Positions 30,800 through 40,400 of a DNA stretch of 64,000 nt are shown one piece after another; within the stretch, counting starts at the first letter, position 1, and the number at the start of each line of letters is the position of its first letter. The position numbers and the translations under genes were made by a program. The DNA comes from a virus. The notes beneath the pieces were generated by a model. The model made no database searches and was not told the origin of the DNA. It was given only the letters and a program-made list of their open reading frames with translations. The DNA lies in IMG/VR virus record IMGVR_UViG_3300021197_001931, positions 1 through 64,000 of that record; one strand, 5' to 3'.

Positions 30800-31415
30800 A
30801 TCACCAGACGTGTCTGTAATTATAACAAATTATAACTATGGAAAATATGTAACTAGGGCAGTGCGCAGTTGCCTTGCGCAGAAACACATAAACGTTGAAG
30901 TAGTTGTTGTTGATGATTGTAGCGATGACAATTCATTAGAAACATTGTCCACTTTTAAAGATGATATAAATCTGATAGTTAATAAGAAAAATGTGGGCGT
31001 GGCTGAGTCGTCAAATGTAGGAATAAGGGCGGCAAAAGCTCAATTTGTAATAAGGGTAGACGCAGATGACTTTATAAATTCAGATACGTGCTACATTATG
31101 AAAAGATATTTAGTAGATAACCATGATGCCTTTTGTGTCTCATGTGATTATATTTTAGTTGATGATCATGAGAATTTAATTGAAAGAAAATATGCTGAAA
31201 AAGATAATATTTCTTGTGGTATCATGTATAGGAGAGATCTGCTCATTGAGTCTGGCGGATATAATTCTGATATGCGCCATAAAGAAGAAGAAGAACTGAG
31301 AAAAAGACTAGGAAGTTTTTACAAAATACACCACCTCAGAATGCCATTCTACAGATATAGAATGCACAATACTAACAAAACAAAACAACCGGAGTATAAA
31401 GAATGGAAAATATAG
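30789..31415 (+). CDS. GT2-family glycosyltransferase
   Basis: A 208-residue GT-A enzyme: VSVIITNYNYGKYVTRAVRS (about 8-27), VVVDDCSDDNS (about 39-49), and the DxD-bearing VDADDFINS (about 95-103). It should transfer a sugar from a nucleotide donor with inversion. It is short and ends with a basic helix. It lies between another GT2-like gene and the UDP-glucose dehydrogenase (13-base overlap), matching its use of a precursor made next door. Confidence 0.88.
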   Translation: MKNKSPDVSVIITNYNYGKYVTRAVRSCLAQKHINVEVVVVDDCSDDNSLETLSTFKDDINLIVNKKNVGVAESSNVGIRAAKAQFVIRVDADDFINSDTCYIMKRYLVDNHDAFCVSCDYILVDDHENLIERKYAEKDNISCGIMYRRDLLIESGGYNSDMRHKEEEELRKRLGSFYKIHHLRMPFYRYRMHNTNKTKQPEYKEWKI

Positions 31416-32257
31416 GTATCATCGGGAACGGCTTTGTTGGGTCTGCTATAGCCCATGGGTTCTCATTGCATGGAAATATTAGGATTTATGACCTAGACCC
31501 AATTAAGTCAACACACTCTATAGCAGAGGTTGTAAATGGCTCTAAGTTTATTTTTGTCTCTGTTCCTACGCCTATGAAAAACGTATTAGGCGGGGACATT
31601 GATACTTCCATTATGTACTCCGTCTTTGATGAAATATCAGAAATTAACGATAGAGACGATAATATTTTTATTGTCAAATCCACAATTGTTCCGGGTACCA
31701 TGGAAAAATTAATAGAAAGATATCCGCTATTAAATATAATTCATAGTCCTGAATTCTTAACTGAACGAAGCGCCAGACTTGATTTTATTAATGCGTCTAG
31801 AATTATTTTAGGCGGGGATCCACCCCTCTTAGACGAGGTGGAGGGTCTTCTAAGGGAAAGATTCCCATACATACAAGTAATTAAAACCGATGTAACAACA
31901 GCCCAATTTATAAAGTATATGGCAAATTGTTTCTTTGCAACAAAAGTTTCATTTATGAATGAAATGAAGCAAGCAGCAAACGTGCTAAACGTTGACTGGG
32001 ATGATGCGATGCGAGGCCTTATAACTGATGGAAGAATAGGCAATTCTCATCTAGATGTTCCAGGACATGACGGATATAACGGCTTTGGAGGCAAGTGCTT
32101 TCCTAAAGATTTAAATGCTTTTATCGGATTGTTTAAACAAGTGGGTGTTGATCCAAAAGTTATGACGTCTGTTTGGGACAAAAATTTAGAAGTTCGACAA
32201 GAGTACGATTGGAGAAGCATCGAGGGCGCCGTATCTAAAGGAGAAGAAAATGAGTAG
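31403..32257 (+). CDS. ugd: UDP-glucose/GDP-mannose dehydrogenase, compact form
   Basis: A 284-residue enzyme. The NAD loop GIIGNGFVGSAIA (5-17), VKSTIVPGTM (91-100), HSPEFLTE (114-121) and the catalytic Cys232 in GFGGKCFPKDL (227-237) identify a UDP-glucose 6-dehydrogenase type enzyme, which oxidises a UDP-sugar to its uronate. The usual C-terminal UDP-binding domain (about 100 residues) is missing, making it shorter than typical family members (about 390-450). K171 and N175, the helper residues in IKYMANCF, are present. Compact versions are known from phages. It overlaps the epimerase gene by 8 bases. Confidence 0.82.
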   Translation: MENIGIIGNGFVGSAIAHGFSLHGNIRIYDLDPIKSTHSIAEVVNGSKFIFVSVPTPMKNVLGGDIDTSIMYSVFDEISEINDRDDNIFIVKSTIVPGTMEKLIERYPLLNIIHSPEFLTERSARLDFINASRIILGGDPPLLDEVEGLLRERFPYIQVIKTDVTTAQFIKYMANCFFATKVSFMNEMKQAANVLNVDWDDAMRGLITDGRIGNSHLDVPGHDGYNGFGGKCFPKDLNAFIGLFKQVGVDPKVMTSVWDKNLEVRQEYDWRSIEGAVSKGEENE

Positions 32258-33125
32258 ATGTTTGGTTACGGGACACCGTGGATACATAGGCTCCAAAGTA
32301 TATGCAGCCTTGCAGGACAGAGGCCACGAAGTAATGGGCATAGACTTGCAGGATGGGCATGATATATTAATCCGCCTAAAACCAGATACTGATGGAAAAT
32401 TTCATCCGCACTGGGCGTCGTTTAAACCAGAATATATATTTCATTTTGCAGCTATTCCAAGAGTTGTATACAGCATCGAGCAACCAGTCCATGTAATAGA
32501 GAACAACCTATTAAGCAGCCTCTATATTCTAGAGTTTGCAAGACATGTTGGAGCCAAACGAGTTATTTATTCTAGCTCTTCATCCGTAAGAGGGAATGGA
32601 AACGGGCCTGAAAGCCCTTACGCTGCGTCAAAATATATGCCTGAAAGCATGTGCAATGTTTGGTCTTCTTTATACGGCATAGATACTGTGTGCCTTAGAT
32701 ACTTTAACGTATATTCGCCGTGTCAAAACGCATCAGGTCCGTATGCCACTGCAATAGCAAATTTTATGGAGTTTATACGCCAAGATAGGGATCCATACAT
32801 TACGGGAGACGGAGAGCAGACCCGAGATATGGCGCACCTTGAAGATGTTGTCTCTGCAAATATATTTTGTATGAATCACGAAGGACCATTTGGTGGATCT
32901 TTTTTTGATGTTGGTACGGGAGACAATATTTCACTAAACGATATTAAAAAAATTGTTCTAGAATATTTTCCGGATACTAATTTTAAATATGTTGAAGACC
33001 GCCCAGGCGACGTTATGCACACAAAGGCAAATATTCAACCCCTTCGTGATCTTGGATGGCGTCCAAGAAATCAGATAAACAGTGGAATAAGAAGCTGTTT
33101 TAAATCTTTAAAAGATAATTTATAA
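32250..33125 (+). CDS. NAD-dependent SDR epimerase/dehydratase
   Basis: A 291-residue extended SDR. GHRGYIGSKVYAAL (about 8-21) is the NAD loop, FHFAAIPRVVYS follows strand 4, SSSSSVRG carries the catalytic Ser region and YAASK (about 128-132) the Tyr/Lys pair; RYFNVYSPCQ and DMAHLEDVV are the typical late motifs of UDP-glucose 4-epimerase/UDP-glucuronate decarboxylase families. The direct neighbour makes a UDP-uronate, so epimerisation or decarboxylation of that product is likely. It closes the 22-kb glycan block. Confidence 0.85.
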   Translation: MSRCLVTGHRGYIGSKVYAALQDRGHEVMGIDLQDGHDILIRLKPDTDGKFHPHWASFKPEYIFHFAAIPRVVYSIEQPVHVIENNLLSSLYILEFARHVGAKRVIYSSSSSVRGNGNGPESPYAASKYMPESMCNVWSSLYGIDTVCLRYFNVYSPCQNASGPYATAIANFMEFIRQDRDPYITGDGEQTRDMAHLEDVVSANIFCMNHEGPFGGSFFDVGTGDNISLNDIKKIVLEYFPDTNFKYVEDRPGDVMHTKANIQPLRDLGWRPRNQINSGIRSCFKSLKDNL

Positions 33126-33143
33126 AAAAGAAAGGTAAATAAA

Positions 33144-33332
33144 ATGCCAAGAGCAACAAAAAAGGATAATAATATGGAAAACAAGTACACTTCACTTAGT
33201 AAGAGAATTAGCACCATGGCCGATAAGATTGCATCTCTAGAGAACGATCTGTCAATGACTCAAAAGCTTATTCGAGAAGATATGAAAAAAATAATTGATT
33301 TAGTAAGGGAGAATAGAAATGCAAGTCTTTAA
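33144..33332 (+). CDS. Hypothetical coiled-coil protein
   Basis: Unrecognised; 62 residues. Beyond a basic start (MPRATKKDNN) the rest is one long helix with heptad-like hydrophobic spacing (ISTMADKIASLENDLSMTQK), consistent with a short coiled coil. The GAAAGG ribosome site precedes the ATG. It overlaps the following small gene by 14 bases. It marks the return from sugar genes to small phage genes. Confidence 0.7.
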   Translation: MPRATKKDNNMENKYTSLSKRISTMADKIASLENDLSMTQKLIREDMKKIIDLVRENRNASL

Positions 33333-33534
33333 TCTTTCCGATCAAGCACTGGGAGCAGTTATGATGGCTTTGCAAAAGTCCCTAATGGAGCAGTCTGACA
33401 TTGTTCCTGTTTTAAAGGAAATGAATTTTGTTCCGACTGATAGCGGCTTGGTTGTAAATAATCCTCCGTTGGTTAAGTATGAGGCAGACGGAATGGCCCT
33501 CTATGATGAAGTAGAAGATTCAGATAGTGAATAG
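33319..33534 (+). CDS. Hypothetical small acidic protein
   Basis: Unrecognised; 71 residues, helical N-terminus (LSDQALGAVMMALQKSLMEQ) and a very acidic C-terminus (YDEVEDSDSE). AGGGAG upstream of the ATG gives a good ribosome site. Its stop is directly followed by the ATG of the zinc-ribbon gene. It could be a small structural or regulatory factor; nothing decides this. Confidence 0.68.
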   Translation: MQVFNLSDQALGAVMMALQKSLMEQSDIVPVLKEMNFVPTDSGLVVNNPPLVKYEADGMALYDEVEDSDSE

Positions 33535-33798
33535 ATGCCAACTTATACATATAAGTGCATAGAGTGTGACCACATATTTGATGAATTTCATTTAATGAGT
33601 GAGACAATAGACAAATGTGTTAAATGCGATTCAGAGCATGTTACTAAGGTTCTGCCTAAAAGTATGAATATGGTATCTAGATCCAATCCCTCTAAGCCTA
33701 AAGTTGGCAACATAGTTAATGATTATATTAAAGATGTAAAACAAGAATTAAAAGAGCAAAAAGAACAATTGTCTTCAAAAGAGTATAAAATTAAATGA
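33535..33798 (+). CDS. FmdB-like zinc-ribbon protein
   Basis: An 87-residue protein with a zinc ribbon: MPTYTYKCIECDHIFDEFH contains C8-x2-C11 and CVKCDS contains the second CxxC pair (C28, C31). The start MPxYxYxCxxCxxxF is the FmdB/CxxC-family signature, thought to be a small regulatory or metal-binding domain. The C-terminal half is Lys-rich and helical (KDVKQELKEQKEQLSSKE). Such genes are frequent in marine phages; their job is unknown. It overlaps the next gene by 4 bases. Confidence 0.82.
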   Translation: MPTYTYKCIECDHIFDEFHLMSETIDKCVKCDSEHVTKVLPKSMNMVSRSNPSKPKVGNIVNDYIKDVKQELKEQKEQLSSKEYKIK

Positions 33799-34109
33799 TA
33801 ACACTGTCCATAATACTTTTTATATCTCTTGGAATTAACGTTCTTTTAGTCTGGTATTGTCGAAGACTAACCAGGCAGTTTGTGTTTTTTACCAAGAATG
33901 TTATTGAGTTAGAGAATAAGTTAAATCTTTTTGATACTCATTTGAATAGCGTCTATCAGCTTGAGATGTTTTATGGGGACGATACTCTAGATTCTTTAAT
34001 TAAACATTCAAAAGATCTAGTTAGTTCTATGAAACAATTTAATGATAGTTTTATTTTAGAAGATGAAGAGGGTTCCGAAGAAGAACAAAATTTTGAGGAA
34101 CAAGAGTAG
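33795..34109 (+). CDS. Single-pass membrane protein
   Basis: A 104-residue protein with one N-terminal membrane helix (ITLSIILFISLGINVLLVWY, residues 2-21) followed by a basic patch (CRRLTRQ) that should stay in the cytoplasm, then a helical domain and a very acidic tail (EDEEGSEEEQNFEEQE). It resembles spanin- or holin-like organisation only superficially. It is adjacent to the sigma factor gene with no gap. Confidence 0.7.
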   Translation: MITLSIILFISLGINVLLVWYCRRLTRQFVFFTKNVIELENKLNLFDTHLNSVYQLEMFYGDDTLDSLIKHSKDLVSSMKQFNDSFILEDEEGSEEEQNFEEQE

Positions 34110-34811
34110 ATGGCAGCTAGAAAAGGTCGTAAAAGATCAAAAAATAAGCAATACTATTTTACCAAAGAGCACGAAAACGCAATAGTTCAATATGCCAACA
34201 CAAGAGATGTTCGTAAGAGAACAGAGCTATATATTGAATATATAGAGCCAGCCTTTAGTGAAATGGTTGATAAAGTAGTTTTTACTTATAAGTTTACATC
34301 TTTACCAAACATAGACGCCTTGAGAGAGGAATGTAAGGTTTGGCTAACGACAATACTTGATAAATATGACCCGTCCAAGGGGTCAAAGGCATTTTCATAC
34401 TTTTCAGTAATAACGAAAAATTGGTTCATACATAAAGTAAAAAAAACAACTGCCCGTTCTAGAAGAGAGACAGATCTTGAAGATATAACAGGTGATATAG
34501 AGCAAAGATACCTGTCATCATACAACCCCTATCACCACGATAGAGAGGATAAGGAATTTTGGCATTTTTTGTGGAAAGAGATAGACACCTGGGACAGCAT
34601 ATCTTTAAAAGAAAATGAAAAAAAAGTTTTAGAAGCTGTAAAGATAATACTTTCAAGCCCAGACGAAATTGAAATTTTTAATAAAAAGGCTATTTATTTA
34701 TACCTTCGTGAAATAACCGGCCTCAATACAAAACAAGTCGTAAATAATTTAAATAAGATGCGTATTAAGTACCGTGTTTTCAAAGGTAAATGGAATCGCG
34801 GGGACATTTAA
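34110..34811 (+). CDS. T4 gp55-like late sigma factor
   Basis: A 233-residue protein. The segment LREECKVWLTTILDKYDPSK then GSKAFSYFSVITKNWFIHKV (about 70-110) corresponds to sigma region 2, in the gp55 style (KYDPSKGKAFSYFSxIxKN). The N-terminus is strongly basic. In T4, gp55 directs host RNA polymerase to late promoters together with gp33 and the sliding clamp. Its place at the left edge of the structural block fits late-gene control. I did not see clear TATAAATA-type late promoters upstream of structural genes; the ACTATTTAYATTAATA motif is a candidate instead. Confidence 0.8.
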   Translation: MAARKGRKRSKNKQYYFTKEHENAIVQYANTRDVRKRTELYIEYIEPAFSEMVDKVVFTYKFTSLPNIDALREECKVWLTTILDKYDPSKGSKAFSYFSVITKNWFIHKVKKTTARSRRETDLEDITGDIEQRYLSSYNPYHHDREDKEFWHFLWKEIDTWDSISLKENEKKVLEAVKIILSSPDEIEIFNKKAIYLYLREITGLNTKQVVNNLNKMRIKYRVFKGKWNRGDI

Positions 34812-35101
34812 TGAGAGACTTAAACGCATATCTTGCTGAAGCTATAGAAAATATTAGAAAAGACCGAGAAGTAACAAAAGAACTGCTTGACGATGTAATG
34901 CAATACATGTCTAAGGACGAGAATAGTCACAAAGAAGTTGGACAAACAGCAGCTAAATATGTTGAAACGCTTCAAAGATCAAACGAGCAGTTGGTAAAAG
35001 TCAGCACTATTATACATAAGCGAGAGAGCGCCGTAGGCCACCTTGGCCTATCTGATAAAGATAAGGATGATCTATTTGACTTGATTAAGGAATCACAGTA
35101 A
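34811..35101 (+). CDS. Hypothetical helical protein
   Basis: Unrecognised; 96 residues, almost entirely helical and charged (NAYLAEAIENIRKDREVTKE, SNEQLVKVSTIIHKRESA). The ATG overlaps the TAA of the sigma gene (TAATG) and the stop overlaps the ATG of the hub gene, so it is translated between a transcription factor and a baseplate protein. It could be a baseplate chaperone or a structural adaptor, without direct evidence. Confidence 0.7.
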   Translation: MRDLNAYLAEAIENIRKDREVTKELLDDVMQYMSKDENSHKEVGQTAAKYVETLQRSNEQLVKVSTIIHKRESAVGHLGLSDKDKDDLFDLIKESQ

Positions 35102-36504
35102 TGGCAGACGAATCTATAACTGTTGTATCTTTAGATGAAGAGCATAATGATAAGAGGTCAAACCCATATAGATCGACTGCTGACCCACTTGCCCTTGCCT
35201 CTGGCGAAGATATGCCACATAAGATTATTAAGGAATCGGCATTAGAAAACCAGAGAAAAAACTACTTTGAAGACACAAAAACGTTCCAAGCCACTGTATT
35301 AAGAGTAAATGGTGATAGATCTACCGTAAAAAGAAGGGCCGTTTTCTCAGGGACAGGAGAAAATGAAAGGGATTTCATATCAGTTCAAGCAAGAATACCA
35401 GTATTGCACAAGATGATCCCAAAACCCAAAATGATCCCACCTTCCAGCGAAGATGCTATAAAAAATAAGGGCATAATAGAGATGCACCCAACTTTTGTAG
35501 CTAGGTCTGAGGGAGAATTGTCAACTATAGGCGAGGGCGATGTAATATTGGTTCAATTCAACAAAGGCCCTGGGCACGGGATGCAGATTGATGGGCACAT
35601 TTTAAAAATTTATCAGAAGGCAACCATAAGAGGTGACTCTGAAAACGGGGAAGACTCAGAACAATTAGCAAGAGTTTTTGTTTCTGATACTGAAAATGCA
35701 ACCATGGGCGAAATACTCTCATCAGAGAGAACCAGGCTTAATGCTCCAGGGCAGGCCTCAGAAGAGCCCGCATCTATATTTACTTGGGACCAATTAGGAA
35801 CAATTGTAGAAAAGGGTGGCCTGGAAAAAATTCTAAACTACCTTTCAAGCAAAGAAAGTTTAAACAACTTTAATGCTGTAAATCGTGGCCGAGGCGGAGA
35901 CTCTCCTGGGGATGCGCGTGATTATATTATTGAAAATCCTCAGAATTTAACAGAGATGAACATTTCTAAAGTCATTGAGCTTCAAAAGGGAGGGTCTTAT
36001 ACACAGAATGTTGATATGACCCCAGTCCGCGCGACTGGAGTAACCCCTAGTGAAAGACCAGGGTTTCTTGCTGTTGGTGCGTATCAGATGATACCCGAAA
36101 CTTTAAAAAGAATTAAAAATAGGGCCGGCTGCCCTACAAATACGATTTTTAATGAAAACACTCAGAAAAGACTATGTGCCGATTTATTGCTTTCAGATAA
36201 TAAAAACTTAGGAAATTATTTACTAAGTAAATACGATAATTCAGAAAGAGCTGCTCAAGTTGTAGCATATATTTGGGCCTCCATACCATTGCAATATTAC
36301 TACGAAGAAACTGGTTGTAATAGAGGAGACAGCGCATATTGTAGAGATAGCGCTGGTAACAGGGCCTCATCGTCAACTAGTCCAGAAGAGGTAATATCAA
36401 TAATTCAAAGTGCTAGACAAGACATGCAACCTCTTTTAGAGGAGCTGGGAATATCAAGAGAAACAGAAGAAGCTGCTAGCGAACCCACGGAAACGGCGGA
36501 GTAA
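35101..36504 (+). CDS. Baseplate hub protein with OB-fold and lysozyme-like domain
   Basis: A 467-residue protein. Residues about 60-175 look like the OB-fold of T4 gp5/gpV-type hub proteins (FQATVLRVNGDRSTVKRRAV, then EGDVILVQFNKG). Residues about 230-370 carry a lysozyme/transglycosylase-like domain: E252 in SSKESLNNFNAVNRGRGGD, MNISKVIELQKGG and VGAYQMIPETLKRI, as found in marine T4-like phage hubs. The enzyme would open peptidoglycan during entry. C-terminal tail is acidic. It starts the structural block and is followed by a spike-type protein. Confidence 0.8.
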   Translation: MADESITVVSLDEEHNDKRSNPYRSTADPLALASGEDMPHKIIKESALENQRKNYFEDTKTFQATVLRVNGDRSTVKRRAVFSGTGENERDFISVQARIPVLHKMIPKPKMIPPSSEDAIKNKGIIEMHPTFVARSEGELSTIGEGDVILVQFNKGPGHGMQIDGHILKIYQKATIRGDSENGEDSEQLARVFVSDTENATMGEILSSERTRLNAPGQASEEPASIFTWDQLGTIVEKGGLEKILNYLSSKESLNNFNAVNRGRGGDSPGDARDYIIENPQNLTEMNISKVIELQKGGSYTQNVDMTPVRATGVTPSERPGFLAVGAYQMIPETLKRIKNRAGCPTNTIFNENTQKRLCADLLLSDNKNLGNYLLSKYDNSERAAQVVAYIWASIPLQYYYEETGCNRGDSAYCRDSAGNRASSSTSPEEVISIIQSARQDMQPLLEELGISRETEEAASEPTETAE

Positions 36505-36506
36505 AA

Positions 36507-37463
36507 ATGAGTAACGACAAAAGAAAATCAAGAGATTTTTCTGGGCTAGACCCAAAAGAGCAAAAAATGTGGGCCGCAGGGCTCACAGGGGATGAGAATG
36601 CTAGAACATCTGGTGTTGGCAACAGTCCCTTAAAAGAGGCAGTTCCAAATTATCAACGTGGGTTGTTTGGTGGCTGTGAAACTAAAATATCTGGAAAAAA
36701 CAATACATGGATCATTTTAGGTCGAGATAGGCCACATGATTCCATGTCTGGATATGGAGGTAAAGCGAACACCCAAGCCGGTGCGATTGACATTGTTGTC
36801 GGTAGGATGGGAAACCTAAAAGAGACCCCCAAAGGGGGTATTAGGGTAGATCCTAATTTCTTTGCTGATTCAGCTAGAATTTACATCAGTCAGAAGGCAG
36901 ACATTGACGATTATTTTAAATTAGTTGGAGATACACAGCACGAGGGAATGTCAGGAATCGGTATTAAGGCAGATGGCGTCAGAATAATTGGAAGAAGGGG
37001 TGTTAAAATAGTTTCCGGTGCTGGTAAAAATAAAGCATTAGGCAAAGAGCTTGACTCTTTGGGGCGCCCGCTGGAGAGCAAGGAAGGTATTGAATTAATA
37101 GGGGCAAATGATGTTGGCGCAAACCCTTTAGAGCCCTTAGTGAAAGCCTACAGGCTTGCGGATACGTTGAAGATTTTAGTAGATGAAATTATGGATTTAA
37201 GAGGTATTGTCGATGCGCTCTCTGCAAAGCAAACAAAGATAAACCAGGTTATAGGGGCACATACGCATCAAGTTGCAGGTGTCCAGGCCACCCCTTCAGG
37301 AGAGTTGGCATCATTCACATCTATATATGAAGCGCAAAAAATGGACCAAGTGAATAGCAAATTATATAAACTTGGCATCAAGATGGGAAATAATTTTGTT
37401 ACTAATCGTTTAGAACCAACGGGCAATAAATGGTTTGGAAGTATGTTTAACAAAACTAACTAG
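36507..37463 (+). CDS. Baseplate spike-type structural protein
   Basis: A 318-residue protein rich in Gly and beta strands. AGAIDIVVGRMG, DSARIYISQKADIDDYF, GIGIKADGVRIIGRRGVKIV are the kind of short repeated strands seen in central tail spikes (gp5 C-terminal part, gpV). IGAHTHQVAG has H252-x-H254, the His pair that in P2 gpV-type spikes binds iron at the tip, though here it is followed by another 60 residues. It sits between the hub and a giant structural protein. Assignment is from composition and position. Confidence 0.55.
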   Translation: MSNDKRKSRDFSGLDPKEQKMWAAGLTGDENARTSGVGNSPLKEAVPNYQRGLFGGCETKISGKNNTWIILGRDRPHDSMSGYGGKANTQAGAIDIVVGRMGNLKETPKGGIRVDPNFFADSARIYISQKADIDDYFKLVGDTQHEGMSGIGIKADGVRIIGRRGVKIVSGAGKNKALGKELDSLGRPLESKEGIELIGANDVGANPLEPLVKAYRLADTLKILVDEIMDLRGIVDALSAKQTKINQVIGAHTHQVAGVQATPSGELASFTSIYEAQKMDQVNSKLYKLGIKMGNNFVTNRLEPTGNKWFGSMFNKTN

Positions 37464-37475
37464 GGAATTGGCATT

Positions 37476-40400
37476 ATGACAGTTGAAGTAGGCAGTTATA
37501 TCAAGAGAGTGAGGTGGTTGCAAGAGATCATTGAGCCTCTTTTTGCTAGCACATACATTAGAAGATTTTTTGAAGACTTAGGTACTGGTGATCCCCTACA
37601 GTCAAATCGGGCAGATGGTTATGTAAACGGCGAGGTTATTGTTTATGGTGACGGTGGCCGTGATCCATACGATCCTTATTTTCAAAATGAAGATTTAGAG
37701 TTTATAAATCCAGAGGATGGGCCAACATTTAGGGTCTATTCAGAGTGGCGCATAAGGTTTTTAAGCGAATGGAGCGACTCAGAACTTATCTCCTGGCTTG
37801 CAAATACCATGTCCCCAAGAATATTTCAAGCTCTTACTTATCTTACTAACGTCTATGGTCCGCTAGATAAGTACGATGAAATGCTGGGGAATAATTGGGG
37901 CACAGCGACAATGGCGGCTATGAGAGACTATTCCTCTGGAGTTAACACAAATTTTTTCGATAACCTAGGCATCCGCCACACCACTCTTGGCCCAGCAGCC
38001 CCGGACATAGACGTACAAATTATTAATGCTTCAAAAGTCGTAAGGACGCTTTTGATATTTGATGATGGGTATGGTTGCGTCTCTAGAGAGGAGAGGCAGA
38101 ACCCAGAACTATATTCATATCCAGATAAAATGCCTGTTAAATTCTCTACGACTTATTTCACATCGAGATTTAAGGCATTAGGGTATCCTCCACATGGAGA
38201 GCCAGCAGGAGTATTTTCTTATTCAACCCGTGTTGGGATAGAGAATCACCCAGATCGCCGAGATGGCGCGTGCCCATTTCCGATAAATCCAGCGTACTTT
38301 ACTGCATGGACTGAAAATGCATTCCCACAGGAGGAGGAGGTAGAGGTCACAGAATACAGTTCAATTGGAACTGAGCATGGTAGCTATGATTATACAACTT
38401 ATCGATACCCTGGCGTTAGAGAGATAGCATGTCCGATACTCCCGGATCCAACGTTTCTTGGAGCAGGGGAGGCAGGAATTCCTCCAACTCTACAGGCTAG
38501 GCACCCATGTCCTGAAACAGATTTAACAGAGGAGTTTATAAGAGAACCAGTATGCACGCCAGATAGTAGTTTTTTGGAACCAGAATGGACAGCGGAGATG
38601 CGTTCTTTTTTGAATTCCAGAGTTTGTGAATATTATGTTCCTGTCCAAACCCCATATGGGTGCCCAGGAGGGGATGGACTGGCAGAATATGCAAGAGAAT
38701 TTTCTGAACAAGCCGTTCAAAGTTTACTTGACTTTTTGAACAAGGAAGCTACCGAGCAACAGACAAATATACTAGTAAATTTTGTTTTAGAAGAATTATA
38801 CTATGACTTTGATAAAGCTCCAAATGTTGATCTTAAGTTATTATACAGGTGGCCGTTTGCTCTGGTTAAAGCACTAAAGCTTGATGACAGAAATTCCCCC
38901 TCAATTAACGAATCTCCAAATGCGGGAAGCGATGTGGAATTTTCTTCTTCAAGCTTACTTTCAGATCTTGATACATTAAAATTAATTTTAGAAATTATAG
39001 GACCACAACAGGTAGATCTCTGGTCATCAGAGAAAGCGAAAATTATAATTACTGGTACAGCGAGAGAGGCAGACATCTTACAAGAGTCGCGCAACATACT
39101 AACCCTTAAGACTGCAATAACTGACTTTTTAAATTCAAATAATTACGTTTTCCCACCAGCAGTGGTTGAACAGGCTGCAGGGTCTCAATTCCCCATACCA
39201 GATAGTGGCGTAGCGGCTGACAGTCTAAAGATCGTTTATGACGAACAATATAATTTTGTATCTATTTTTGTGCGTGGTGATGGCTCTGATTATTTACAAT
39301 TAAATGAGAGGCTTTTGCCAGAAGACAGCGCTCTTCGAAATCAGACAATGGTGTCCTACTTGGCAAACTTAAATGACATAATCCTTGATTACAATAATAG
39401 CCAAGAGTTGCAGTTACTACCATTCTTACAAAAATATCATCAACCTGCTGTTCGTATTTCGTATCAATCGGGAATCTCAGAGCCCACACTTCTTCCAGAC
39501 AATTGCTCAGGTGGAGTTCTTGAAGATGTTACCAATTCGATATTAGATAGCTTAGTTGATTCTGCAAATGAGTTTGTTGGCAAGTTTGCTAGTAATTTGT
39601 GTATGACATCTGAACAAGTGGCACAAAAGGAGCGCGATTATCTTTCATCTCTGGAGAGTCTTAAAGATATTGTAAGCGAGCAGAATTTAAAAAATGTTTT
39701 TCTACAAGATCCGCTCATAGCGAATATTGATAGGCTCATAAAATCAATCAACAATAGTGAGGATGTGGTTAAAGCTGCTTGGGCAAACTTGTTTGATAAA
39801 ATGACCGCATGTGGCTTATTTAATCTTGTAACAAAAACAATAGAAACAATTGCAAAAGTAGACTTCTGTGGGCTATCGCCAGAGGCCATCTTGACAGTAG
39901 CTATAAAATCATCTTTAAAAAATATAGACACGGGCGTATTGCGAAGAATATATGAAGGACTGCCAGAAAATACAAAAAATGAGTTACTTGATAACTACTC
40001 AGAAAGATTTAGACAGTTTATTGAGGATAGTGGATATAATGGATCAACTGCATTCCCATGGGATCTAGAGGAGCAAAACAGGCAAGCAGAGAGAGACTCC
40101 AGAGAAAACAGAATAATATATGATGGTTCTTTGTTTACTTCTCCATCACTGGAGCAAACACAATCTAGGTACGTAAATTCTTATAGGGCCGGATATCGTG
40201 CTGGCTTAGAGTATGACCCACTTTCGGAGGACGAGGAGGAAATAGATTTATCATCCGGACAGTTTGATGAAGGATCTTTTTGGGCTGGGTATGTAGCTGC
40301 CAGAGGAGATGTAGAGCTAGGAATACCAGGAGACCCAAACTCAATTGTTCCTCCTCGCAGATCGGATGTATTAACTGATGCTGAGAGATTAGAAACTAAT

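Noticed and set aside
10739-33125. Possibility that the glycan block is a bacterial island inserted by a mobile element
   Set aside because: No transposase, integrase, terminal repeat or attachment site is visible at either end, codon style is like the phage genes, and spacing is phage-like.
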